Origin: Polyangiaceae bacterium
GTDB lineage: Bacteria > Myxococcota_A > Polyangia > Polyangiales > Polyangiaceae
Assembly: GCA_029261965.1 (NCBI GenBank)
Contig: JAJDAH010000299.1
Location: 1-50,344, forward strand
Reading direction: 5' to 3'
DNA: 50,344 bases
Part shown: one piece after another, positions 40,612-48,675 of the stretch
Layout: every line of letters starts with the position of its first letter
How positions within the stretch are numbered: position 1 is the stretch's first letter
Position numbers and translations under genes: made by a program
The notes under the pieces: model-generated
The model's input: only the letters and a program-made list of their open reading frames with translations
What the model was told of the DNA's origin: nothing
Database searches by the model: none

Positions 40612-41390
40612 GTGTTCTCGAAACACTCGTGCGCGACGAGATGGCCACCTTCTCGCTCGAGACAGCGCGTGTGGTCGGCTTGGTCATCGTGGCGCCGCTT
40701 CCTTGGGTCAACACACCAACCCGGGTTCGTGCCGCGATCGCGTTGATGCTAGCGGTCGTGGCTCACGGCCAGGTCGACGTGCCGGCTCGGGTGATTCAAA
40801 CGGTGCCCATGTGGTTCATCGCCACCGCCTGCGAGTTTCTCGTTGGCGCGGCGATCGGATTCGTCGTGCGACTTGCGATTTCGGTGGCGGAAATCGCCGC
40901 GAGTGTGCTCGCTCCACACATCGGCTTCGGCGCCGCCCAGCTGTTGAACCCGGCAACCCAGAGCACCGAAACCGTGCTGGGGACGTTGTTTCGTACCTTC
41001 GCGATCTTGTTCGCGATTCTCGCCGGCATGCATCACGTGTTCATTGGTGGCTTGCTTGCGAGCTTTCGAGCGATCCCGGTGGGCTCGATGCCTGACGTGA
41101 CCCTGGCAGTTCCCGTGCTGCTGTCGCTCAGTGCCGACGCGCTCGCCACGGGGGTTCGGCTGGCGATACCGGTCCTAGCGGTGCTGTTCATGACGCAAAT
41201 CGCGCTGGCTTTCGTTTCTCGGGCAGCACCCGCCATGCAGATTTTCAGCATCGGTTTTGCGATCACGTTGGCGGTCGGTACGACCGTGCTGATTTTCGCC
41301 GCCCCCGACATTTCGCGCGAGCTCCTGGTGGAGGTCTCGAGGGTCGGGCCGCGCATCGAGTTGGTGCTCGTTGCCATGAGGGGGTCGTGA
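40608..41390 (+). CDS. fliR: Flagellar export gate protein FliR
   Basis: Gate subunit of 260 residues with six or so membrane helices. Features: RVVGLVIVAPLPWVNTPTRV, EFLVGAAIGFVVRLAISVAE, LAPHIGFGAAQLLNPATQST, RTFAILFAILAGMHHVFIGG and SRAAPAMQIFSIGFAITLAV, the conserved P-x-M-x-IF motif. GTG 40608 overlaps fliQ; the frame from 40542 is a shadow. flhB starts immediately after the stop. Confidence 0.94.
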   Translation: MSVLETLVRDEMATFSLETARVVGLVIVAPLPWVNTPTRVRAAIALMLAVVAHGQVDVPARVIQTVPMWFIATACEFLVGAAIGFVVRLAISVAEIAASVLAPHIGFGAAQLLNPATQSTETVLGTLFRTFAILFAILAGMHHVFIGGLLASFRAIPVGSMPDVTLAVPVLLSLSADALATGVRLAIPVLAVLFMTQIALAFVSRAAPAMQIFSIGFAITLAVGTTVLIFAAPDISRELLVEVSRVGPRIELVLVAMRGS

Positions 41391-42458
41391 GTGGCTGAAA
41401 CCGACCAGGACTCGAAAACAGAGGACGCGACTCCAGAACGGCGGCGCAAGGCGCGCGACGAGGGGCAGTTTCCGAAAGCGAAGGACGCGGGGGCCGTGGT
41501 GGCGTCGGTGGCTGCTCTGCTCGTCGCTGCCGCGATGAGCGACACCTATCTGCAGACCCTGCGTGAGCTCACGATTCAGTCGCTCGACGACCCGTTCAAT
41601 CTGGTACGCGGCGACCCGGCGCTGCTCGGCCGACGGGTCGGTGAAGCGCTCGCTTTATTGGTCATCCCGACGGCGATTGCCGCGGCCATCGGCGCGACGG
41701 CGATGGGGTTCGTCGAGGCGGGTTTTCATCCCAGGCTCGAGCTCGCCGCCCCGAAATGGAGCCGCATCGACCCACTCAGCAAGATGAAACAGCTATTTTC
41801 TCCCTCGCAAGCCATGGTGAACATCGCCCTGTCGTTGGGGCGTGTCGCTGTGGTCGCGGGGGTCGCCTACGCCGTGCTCGCTGGCGCCTTTCCGGTGCTC
41901 ACCCGGTTGGCGCGAGCCGGGCTCCCGGCTGCCGCCGCCGAGCTCGTCGGAGTGGCGATGCGGCTGGCGATATGGGCGAGCGTCGCTCTCGCGGTGCTAG
42001 CGGTGCTCGACTACGCGCACAGTCGGTTCAAGCACGAGAAGAACATCAAGATGTCCCGCCAGGAGCTCAAGGACGAGCTTCATCAGCAGGAAGGCGATCC
42101 TCGCCTCAAGCAGCGTCAGCGTTCCCGTGCCCGAGAAAACATCAAGCGCGGGCTCGCCAAGGAGGTCAAGTCCGCCGACGTCATCGTCACCAACCCGACG
42201 CACGTGGCGGTCGCGCTCCGCTACAAGATGGAGCAGGGCGCGCCGGTCGTCGCGGCGAAGGGTTACGATGAGATCGCGCTCTACATCCGGAAGCTCGCGG
42301 GCGAGTACGATATCCCGATCGTAGAAAACCCGCCGTTGGCGCGCGCGCTCGCCGCCGAGGTCAAGGCCGGGCGAACCATTCCTGTCGAGCTCTACACTGC
42401 GGTCGCGGAGGTACTGGCTTTCGTCTTTCGCCTCAAAGAGCGTGGCGTTCGTGGATAG
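41391..42458 (+). CDS. flhB: Export gate switch protein FlhB
   Basis: Controls the change of export substrate. 355 residues: N-terminal SKTEDATPERRRKARDEGQF, four membrane helices, and the cytoplasmic domain with the self-cleaving NPTH motif at residues 268-271 (IVTNPTHVAVALRY) and VVAAKGYDEIAL. GTG 41391 is immediately after fliR. The intact NPTH site means the normal autocleavage-dependent switch can work with the short FliK. Confidence 0.96.
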   Translation: MAETDQDSKTEDATPERRRKARDEGQFPKAKDAGAVVASVAALLVAAAMSDTYLQTLRELTIQSLDDPFNLVRGDPALLGRRVGEALALLVIPTAIAAAIGATAMGFVEAGFHPRLELAAPKWSRIDPLSKMKQLFSPSQAMVNIALSLGRVAVVAGVAYAVLAGAFPVLTRLARAGLPAAAAELVGVAMRLAIWASVALAVLAVLDYAHSRFKHEKNIKMSRQELKDELHQQEGDPRLKQRQRSRARENIKRGLAKEVKSADVIVTNPTHVAVALRYKMEQGAPVVAAKGYDEIALYIRKLAGEYDIPIVENPPLARALAAEVKAGRTIPVELYTAVAEVLAFVFRLKERGVRG

Positions 42459-42500
42459 CCAGCCCGCTGGCCGGTTTTGCCGGGAGGGGGGTTTACCCCG

Positions 42501-42516
42501 TGGAACCATGTCGGCT
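42501..42516 (+). promoter_or_regulatory. Weak sigma-54-like site before the copper enzyme gene
   Basis: TGGAACCATGTCGGCT has a good -24 box and GG-N10-GC, but CGGC instead of TTGC at -12. The predicted start is about 42527, 9 nt before GTG 42536. A TAGAAT hexamer at 42524-42529 could instead be a sigma-70 -10 element giving a leaderless message. Only one of these, or neither, need be real. Confidence 0.3.
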
Positions 42517-42535
42517 TGGCGCGTAGAATCGAGCT

Positions 42536-43621
42536 GTGACGAAGACCCGCCTTACTTTCCTGATGCTGGGTGCGATTCTTGTGGTTGGGTGTGGGGGCTC
42601 CGAGTCGAGCGTTTCAGGCGCGGCGGGCGCCGACGGTTCGGGTGGTGCAACGAGCGTCGGAGGAGCAGCGGGTTCGGCTGGGCAAGCCGGGGGTCCGACC
42701 GGAGGCGCGGGTGCGCCGACGTTCTTGGACGAGTTCAGCGTGGAGATTGGGCCAATCTCGGTTCAACCCGGCGTCGAGCGCACCCAATGCGTCGTCAAGC
42801 GCCTCGGCAATCCGACGCCCATCAACGTCGGAAGGGTGAGCAACGTCATCAGCAGCTCGTCCCACCACATGATCGTCTACAAGAGCAGCGACACGACGGA
42901 ACGTCCTCAACCGTTCAGCTGCACGCCGTTTCTCGACACCCTCAACCCGGCGAATGGGGCCCCGCTCTTGATTTCTCAGCGCAAGGACGACGAGCTGGTC
43001 TTGCCTCGGGGAGTGGCTTTCCAACTCGATGCCGACCAGATGATTCGGCTCGAGCTCCACTACATCAACACTCAACCCGATCCGCTCGACGTGGTCGCCT
43101 CCTCGACCTTCTCGACGATTCCGGATGAGCAGTTCGAGCAGGCCGCGGATTTCATGTTTCTCGGAACCCCTGACATTTCGATTCCCCCTCGGTCCGAATG
43201 GTCCGTGACCTCGCATCTCGCGCTCCCGCCGGAGCTCGAAGGGGTCGAATACTTCGCCATCACGGGTCACACACACCAACTTGGGACCAGCGTGAGCATC
43301 GCCACCGCGACGGATGCCGGCGACCCGGGTACCGCGGTCTACGACGTGCCGGGGTGGCTCTGGGACGAGCCAGACACGGTGATTCACGACCCGCCGTTCC
43401 GCGTCCCGTCCGGTGGGGGGTTCAACTTCACGTGCAACTACAACAACACGACGAATCGGAACGTGCAGTTCGGAGAATCCGTCGACGCCGAGATGTGCTT
43501 CTTCTGGGCGTACTACTACCCGAGCCAGGGTTCGAAGCTCTGCGTGCACACCGACATGTTCCTTGGTGGCATAGACGCGTGCTGTCCGGGTAGCCCGATC
43601 TGCGATCTCATCGCGTTCTAG
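42536..43621 (+). CDS. Lipoprotein resembling copper type II monooxygenases (PHM/DBH fold)
   Basis: Exported lipoprotein of 361 residues. The lipobox VVGC is at Cys 19, followed by a Gly/Ala/Ser linker to about residue 60. The rest matches the peptidylglycine alpha-hydroxylating monooxygenase fold. All six copper ligands of PHM have counterparts: His 110-His 111 (SSSHHMIVYK) and His 175 (LELHYINT) for CuH; His 245 and His 247 (TGHTHQLG) and Met 320 (DAEMCFFW) for CuM. Such enzymes hydroxylate C-H bonds using O2 and ascorbate. The gene is on the same strand between flhB and flhA but in its own gap; a flagellar link is only positional. The substrate is unknown. Confidence 0.82.
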   Translation: MTKTRLTFLMLGAILVVGCGGSESSVSGAAGADGSGGATSVGGAAGSAGQAGGPTGGAGAPTFLDEFSVEIGPISVQPGVERTQCVVKRLGNPTPINVGRVSNVISSSSHHMIVYKSSDTTERPQPFSCTPFLDTLNPANGAPLLISQRKDDELVLPRGVAFQLDADQMIRLELHYINTQPDPLDVVASSTFSTIPDEQFEQAADFMFLGTPDISIPPRSEWSVTSHLALPPELEGVEYFAITGHTHQLGTSVSIATATDAGDPGTAVYDVPGWLWDEPDTVIHDPPFRVPSGGGFNFTCNYNNTTNRNVQFGESVDAEMCFFWAYYYPSQGSKLCVHTDMFLGGIDACCPGSPICDLIAF

Positions 43622-43681
43622 TCTATCCATCGGGCCGGACCCCGGAACGGTTCGCGTTCGTCAAGCCGTTGACGGTCGCCA

Positions 43682-43697
43682 TGGCACAGCGTTCGCA
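43682..43697 (+). promoter_or_regulatory. Sigma-54 promoter of flhA-flhF-fliA
   Basis: TGGCACAGCGTTCGCA: perfect TGGCAC at -24 and TCGCA at -12 with GG-N10-GC. The predicted start is about 43708, one base before GTG 43709. Confidence 0.72.
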
Positions 43698-43708
43698 ACG
43701 AGCGGGGC

Positions 43709-45805
43709 GTGTCTACGGCCTGGGCAGCCCTGAAGAAGTCCGAGCTCCCTGGTGAACTAGCGGTTCCGCTCGGCATCGTGAGCATCGTCATGATGATGGT
43801 GCTCCCGCTTCCGCCAATCCTGATCGACATGCTTTTGGCGATCAGCCTGGCGATGGCCATTGGGGTGTTCCTCATCGGCCTTTTCATGGAAACGCCGCTA
43901 CAATTCAGCGCGTTTCCTGCTGTCATCCTCGTGGCGACGCTGCTCCGGCTCAGTGTCAACGTGGCGACGACTCGCCTGATTCTGCTGAAGGGCGGTGAGG
44001 GGCAGGCCGCTGCCGGCCACGTCGTGGAGACCTTCGGTCGATTCGTCGTCGGCGGCAACGTCGTCGTCGGTCTCGTCGTGTTCCTGATCTTGGTGGTCAT
44101 CAACTTCGTTGTCATCACGAAGGGCGCCGGTCGCGTAGCGGAGGTCGCCGCCCGATTCGCCCTCGACGGCATGCCTGGCAAGCAGATGGCCATCGACGCG
44201 GACCTCAACGCCGGCATCATGACCGCAGAGGCGGCGAGAGATCGTCGCAGTCAACTCGAGCGTGAAGCCGACTTTTTCGGCGCGATGGACGGCGCGAGCA
44301 AGTTCGTCAAGGGCGACGCGATCGCCGGATTGCTCATCACGGCCATCAACCTCATCGGCGGGCTGTTGCTCGGCATGGCCGCCGGAATGGACCTCAGCGA
44401 CGCGGCCGAGACCTTTTCAATCCTGTCGGTCGGCGACGCGCTGGTGAGTCAAATCCCGGCGCTTCTCATCTCCACGGCGGCTGGTGTAGTGGTGACTCGC
44501 TCGGCGACCGGCGATCAGCTCGGCCGAGCTTTGAAAGTCCAGCTGCTCGGCAGTCGCCGCGCCGTCGTGGCGACTGCCGGGGTTCTGACGATGATGGCCC
44601 TAGTGCCCGGCATGCCGGCGGTGCCGTTTCTAGGCCTCGCGGGGCTTCTCGGGTATTCCGCCTGGCGCACCAACAAGAAGGAGGAGGAGGCCACCGCGGT
44701 CGAGGAGGTTGCCGATCCGGCCCCGGCCCCGGGCTCGAGCGAGGACATCGACGCCGCTCTTCCGTTGGACGTGCTCAGCCTCGAGGTCGGCTACGAGCTC
44801 ATTCAGGCGGTCGACCCGCAGATGGGAGGAAACCTCGTCGATCGCATCGGGGCCCTTCGAAAACAGATTGCCATAGAGCTCGGCGTGGTGATTCCGCCGG
44901 TGCACATCCGGGACAACCTCCAGCTCGACCCCGGCGAGTACCGGTTCTTGTTGCTGGGAACCGCATTGGCCGGTGGCGATACGCGGGGCGGAAAGCTGCT
45001 CGCCATGGATCCCACGGGCACCGCGCCGACGATCGAAGGGGAGGCAACCACCGACCCGGCCTTCGGCACTCCTGCGAGGTGGGTTGCGGCCCGTGACAAG
45101 GATCTCGCCGAAGCCCTGGGCTACACGGTCGTCGACCACGCAACCATCGTCGCGACTCACCTCGCTGAAGTCGGTCGACAGAACGCCCACAAGATCCTCG
45201 GAAGGAACGAGCTGGGGCACCTCTTCGACGTGTTCGCGCGGGCGACGCCGAAGCTCGTCGATGACCTGGTACCGAACTTGCTCTCCTTCGGGGAGGTGCT
45301 CACGGTGATGCGAAATCTTTTGAGGGAGCAAGTCAGCATTCGCGACTTGCGCACGGTCATCGAACAGCTGATTGAAGCTGCCCCTCAAACCCGCGACACC
45401 GAGCAGCTCACCGAAATCGCGCGACAGAAGCTGTCGCGGCAGCTGACGGCGCTGTATCAAGGTTCTGACGGTACGATCGCCACGCTGGTGCTCGACCCGG
45501 ACGCCGAGGAGATGTTTCGCCGGTCGCTGCGCGAGATCTCCCAAGGTACCGGCGGCGCGCTCGATCCGGAAAAGACGCAGGCGCTCGGCGTCGCGCTCGA
45601 AGCGGCGGTCGCGCGCATGGAGGCGTCGGGCCGGAAGGCCGTTCTCATCACCAGTCCCGATCTTCGTCGCTACATCCGCGCGTTCGCGGAGCGGCGGTGC
45701 CCTCGATTGGGCGTTCTGTCTTTCCGTGAGGTCGAGGCCGACGTGCAGATACGTCCGGTCGAGACGGTCTCACTCAAACCCGAACCGGCAGCACCAGCCG
45801 CGTAA
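43709..45805 (+). CDS. flhA: Export gate protein FlhA
   Basis: Largest gate subunit, forms the nonameric cytoplasmic ring. 698 residues: eight or so N-terminal helices beginning LAVPLGIVSIVMMMVLPLPP, with RLSVNVATTRLIL, the FHIPEP-type loop region ITKGAGRVAEVAARFALDGM and DADLNAGIMTAEAARDRR, LISTAAGVVVTRSA; then the C-terminal domain with VPPVHIRDNL-like IPPVHIRDNLQLDPGEYRF, LLREQVSIRDLRTVIEQL. The GTG at 43709 gives a short 20-residue lead; no later start keeps the first helix. The predicted transcript begins next to it. Confidence 0.96.
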   Translation: MSTAWAALKKSELPGELAVPLGIVSIVMMMVLPLPPILIDMLLAISLAMAIGVFLIGLFMETPLQFSAFPAVILVATLLRLSVNVATTRLILLKGGEGQAAAGHVVETFGRFVVGGNVVVGLVVFLILVVINFVVITKGAGRVAEVAARFALDGMPGKQMAIDADLNAGIMTAEAARDRRSQLEREADFFGAMDGASKFVKGDAIAGLLITAINLIGGLLLGMAAGMDLSDAAETFSILSVGDALVSQIPALLISTAAGVVVTRSATGDQLGRALKVQLLGSRRAVVATAGVLTMMALVPGMPAVPFLGLAGLLGYSAWRTNKKEEEATAVEEVADPAPAPGSSEDIDAALPLDVLSLEVGYELIQAVDPQMGGNLVDRIGALRKQIAIELGVVIPPVHIRDNLQLDPGEYRFLLLGTALAGGDTRGGKLLAMDPTGTAPTIEGEATTDPAFGTPARWVAARDKDLAEALGYTVVDHATIVATHLAEVGRQNAHKILGRNELGHLFDVFARATPKLVDDLVPNLLSFGEVLTVMRNLLREQVSIRDLRTVIEQLIEAAPQTRDTEQLTEIARQKLSRQLTALYQGSDGTIATLVLDPDAEEMFRRSLREISQGTGGALDPEKTQALGVALEAAVARMEASGRKAVLITSPDLRRYIRAFAERRCPRLGVLSFREVEADVQIRPVETVSLKPEPAAPAA

Positions 45806-45817
45806 TCGTGAGGTAGC

Positions 45818-46939
45818 GTGCAATATCAAACGTTTCGCGGATCCGATGTCCAGGAGGCCCTGTCGGCTGTCAAGTCGGCGCTCGGCACCGGCGCACTGAT
45901 TCAGTCCACCCGTCACGTCAGCAATGGACGGTCCGGCGGGCTCGGCAATTCCTTCGTCGAGGTGGTGGCCGCGCCCGGCGCGCAGAGCCTCGGACGTGGC
46001 AGCTGGTTCCCCTTCGCCTCGACACGCCCCGGGCAACGGTCGACGGCGGGAGTCGCGCCCTCGGCGCCGGCTTCGCGGTCGCGGTCATCTTCGAAGAGGT
46101 TGGACCCCGAGCAAGTCGAGAACGAGCTTGGCGCACTCCGAGCGATGCTCGAGGAGTTAAGCGCGACCCGCCCGCCGCGTGAGCGGGCCCGAGCGATGCT
46201 CCACGCCGCGGGCGTGGAAGGAGTGCTCGCTCGTGATCTCGGAAAAGGAGCGACACGCGCGGCGAAAGCCGGGCGTGAGGCGCTGCGATTGTTCCTTCGG
46301 GAACGCCTCGCCGCGCGAACGTTCGTGCAGCCCAATCTGGTTGCTCGCGCGGGGCGACGAGTCATCGCGTGCGTCGGGCCGACCGGTGTCGGAAAAACGA
46401 CGACGCTGGCCAAGTTGGCCGCCAAGGCACACCTCGACCTCGGTCGGAGCGTGTCCGTCATCAGTCTCGACACCTTCCGGGTAGGGGCGACCGACCAGTG
46501 GCAGCGCTACGCGCGCCTCATAGGGATCCCATTCGACGTCGCGGATAGCCCGGACACCTTCGAGAAGCACGTTCGAGACCGGAACACCGACATCGTTCTC
46601 GTCGACACCACCGGTCGAGCGTCGAGCGACGCCGTGACCATTCCGCTCGACCAATGCTTGAGCCGTGCTGAGGGCTACGAGGCCGACACTCTCTTGGTGG
46701 TTCCGGCGTGGCTCCGCGCGGTCGACGCCGAGCGCATCCACCTCGTGTACACGGACCCGGAGCCCACCGGGGTCGTCGTCACCAAACTGGACGAAACGAC
46801 GATTGTCGGGGGGAGTCTTCACGCGGCGCTGCCCGCTCAGCTCCCTTTTGCCTATCTGTGCGACGGCCCCCGCGTCCCCGAAGACATCCACGAAGCGAGC
46901 GTCGAACGAATCGTCGACGCCGTGCTTTTGGAGCTATGA
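45818..46939 (+). CDS. flhF: Flagellar SRP-like GTPase FlhF
   Basis: Sets flagellar position and number. 373 residues: N-terminal MQYQTFRGSDVQEALSAVKS (B domain), helical N domain about residues 90-165, and the NG GTPase: VGPTGVGKTTTLAKLAAKA (G1), SLDTFRVGATDQWQRYA, VLVDTTGRA (G3) and VVTKLDETT (G4). GTG 45818 lies 12 bp after flhA and follows GAGG. Its usual partner flhG is not next to it; fliA follows after 4 bp. Confidence 0.94.
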   Translation: MQYQTFRGSDVQEALSAVKSALGTGALIQSTRHVSNGRSGGLGNSFVEVVAAPGAQSLGRGSWFPFASTRPGQRSTAGVAPSAPASRSRSSSKRLDPEQVENELGALRAMLEELSATRPPRERARAMLHAAGVEGVLARDLGKGATRAAKAGREALRLFLRERLAARTFVQPNLVARAGRRVIACVGPTGVGKTTTLAKLAAKAHLDLGRSVSVISLDTFRVGATDQWQRYARLIGIPFDVADSPDTFEKHVRDRNTDIVLVDTTGRASSDAVTIPLDQCLSRAEGYEADTLLVVPAWLRAVDAERIHLVYTDPEPTGVVVTKLDETTIVGGSLHAALPAQLPFAYLCDGPRVPEDIHEASVERIVDAVLLEL

Positions 46940-46943
46940 AAAC

Positions 46944-47720
46944 ATGAGTGCAAACAAAACGCGCGCGGCGGCGTCTCCTCCGTCCAGGACAGCCGCAGAG
47001 AACGCGGAAATCTACGAGCGGTACTTGCCGGTGGTTCGCCGGATCGCGATGCGCACGGTGCGGACGCTGCCGTCGTCGATCACCATCGACGACGTGATTA
47101 GCGCCGGCTGGGTCGGCATGGTGGAGGCGACGCACCGAAGAACCCCGGACATGGATGAGGAGCATTTCGAGGCGTACGCGTCCTACCGAGTGCGGGGTGC
47201 GATTCTCGACTATCTGCGCGCTCTCGACCCGATGAGTCGGAAGCTGCGAGGCGCGTCCCGCAAGGTCACCGACGCGATCGGAGATTTGGTTTCGAAGCTC
47301 GGTCGTGCACCGGAGCAGGAAGAGATCGCCAACGAGCTGGGGCTCGGACTCGACGAGTACCACGGGCTCCTGAGCCAAATTGGCGAAGCGGGCTACGCGC
47401 GCCTCGAGCTCAGCGAAATAGCCGAGCCCTCGGCGCCGGAGATGTCCCCCGAGGCCGTGACCGGTCGACGGGAAATGATCGATCGGGTCACCGACGCGGT
47501 CGAAAACCTTCCCGAGCGCCTGCAGCTCGTCATGGGGCTCTACTACCAGGAGGAGTGCAGCTTCCGGCAGATCGGCGAGGTCCTCGGAGTCACCGAGTCC
47601 CGTGTTTGTCAGCTCCACTCCGAGGCGATCCACCTGATTCGCGCCAGTATCGACGGCAAGCCGATGATTCCGAAGCGGCGTCGTCGAAAAGGCTCGGTTC
47701 AGCCGGGGACCCGGGCGTGA
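46944..47720 (+). CDS. fliA: Flagellar sigma factor FliA (sigma-28)
   Basis: Directs RNA polymerase to late flagellar promoters. 258 residues with region 2 (YERYLPVVRRIAMRTVR, DDVISAGWVGMVEATHR, YASYRVRGAILDYLRALD), region 3 and region 4 (LVMGLYYQEECSFRQIGEVL, VTESRVCQLHSEAIHLIRA). ATG 46944 starts 4 bp after flhF; the frame from 46665 is a shadow. Partner FlgM and two sigma-28-like promoters lie in the minus-strand arm. Confidence 0.95.
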   Translation: MSANKTRAAASPPSRTAAENAEIYERYLPVVRRIAMRTVRTLPSSITIDDVISAGWVGMVEATHRRTPDMDEEHFEAYASYRVRGAILDYLRALDPMSRKLRGASRKVTDAIGDLVSKLGRAPEQEEIANELGLGLDEYHGLLSQIGEAGYARLELSEIAEPSAPEMSPEAVTGRREMIDRVTDAVENLPERLQLVMGLYYQEECSFRQIGEVLGVTESRVCQLHSEAIHLIRASIDGKPMIPKRRRRKGSVQPGTRA

Positions 47721-47742
47721 AGAAGTTTTTGCTCAACTCTGG

Positions 47743-48573
47743 GTGGTCATGGCCGTTCAGCTCCCGAGGACCCACGTCGTAATGGCCAAGACGCGCAAGC
47801 TCGGGCTCGTGCAGAACTCCCTGCCGGTCGACCATGAAGGGGTGCACAGCGGCGTCTTCCGTGCCGAGGCGCGGGTTTGGGCCAAGCCGAGCGAAGCCGA
47901 GACCTTTGCTCTGCACGACGCCAAAAACATGGCATGCGCTCTTCACTCGAATATCGAATGGCTCGCCAGCACGCTCCGAAACGAGCGGCGAGCCCCGGCG
48001 GGCGACGATGTACTCGAAGCAATCGCCGAGGCCCTGAGCGCGTCCACGCGACTGAGCTCCCACCTCAAGTCGGCGCTCGACGAGCGGCGAGCGCGCAAAG
48101 ACGGTCTTCAAACCACACCGACCGTCGTGCACGTGCCGACCTTGATCGGTTGCGCCATCGACCGTTTGCGACGTCGCTTCGAGGCATCCGGGGTCGAGCT
48201 CGACGTGCAGGGTTCCAGCGACGGGCGCGTCATGCTCGACCGACCGCTGATCTCTCGTGTGCTCGACAACCTCATCGAGAACGCGCTGCGATTCTCGCCC
48301 ACCGGCTCGCGCGTGGAAGTGCACTACGGCCGCTATGGCCAAAACCTGGTCGTCACCGTCTCCGACAGCGGCCCCGGTGTCGCGGCACAGGAACGCGAGC
48401 GGATTTTCGGCATGTTTCAGAGCGGCCCGGACGAGAGCCCGACGAGCACCGGAGTCGGCTTGGCATTTTGCCGTTCAGTCGCCGAAGCCCACGGCGGGTG
48501 CTTAGCGGTCGAAGATGCGCGCGGGGGCGGTGCGTGTTTTCTACTCAGTGTTCCATGGGCCGAGGCGAACTGA
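47743..48573 (+). CDS. Soluble sensor histidine kinase without a recognised input domain
   Basis: A 276-residue cytoplasmic kinase. The phospho-acceptor is probably His 58 in FALHDAKNMACALHSNIEWL (H-x-x-K-N type H-box), followed by a dimerisation helix and a HATPase_c domain with NLIENALRFSP (N box), DSGPGVAAQE (G1) and STGVGLAFC (G2). The N-terminal ~50 residues are too short for a sensor domain. The start could be GTG 47743, ATG 47749 or ATG 47782. It follows fliA by 22 bp and likely shares its transcript. The locus activator FleQ has no receiver, so its response regulator is not obvious. Confidence 0.82.
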   Translation: MVMAVQLPRTHVVMAKTRKLGLVQNSLPVDHEGVHSGVFRAEARVWAKPSEAETFALHDAKNMACALHSNIEWLASTLRNERRAPAGDDVLEAIAEALSASTRLSSHLKSALDERRARKDGLQTTPTVVHVPTLIGCAIDRLRRRFEASGVELDVQGSSDGRVMLDRPLISRVLDNLIENALRFSPTGSRVEVHYGRYGQNLVVTVSDSGPGVAAQERERIFGMFQSGPDESPTSTGVGLAFCRSVAEAHGGCLAVEDARGGGACFLLSVPWAEAN

Positions 48574-48587
48574 CGCGCCGATGTCGA

Positions 48588-48603
48588 TGGCACGGTAGCT
48601 GCA
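48588..48603 (+). promoter_or_regulatory. Sigma-54 promoter of fliW
   Basis: TGGCACGGTAGCTGCA: perfect TGGCACG at -24 and CTGCA at -12 with GG-N10-GC. The predicted start is about 48614, 62 nt before the fliW ATG; that leader contains a 6-bp CTCGGC/GCCGAG hairpin and an AGGAG ribosome site. Confidence 0.75.
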
Positions 48604-48675
48604 ACCGTAGAAACCAGCTGAACCCGCGACGAGCCTCGGCGAGCGAGCCGAGCCACGACTAACAGGAGCCGAACG

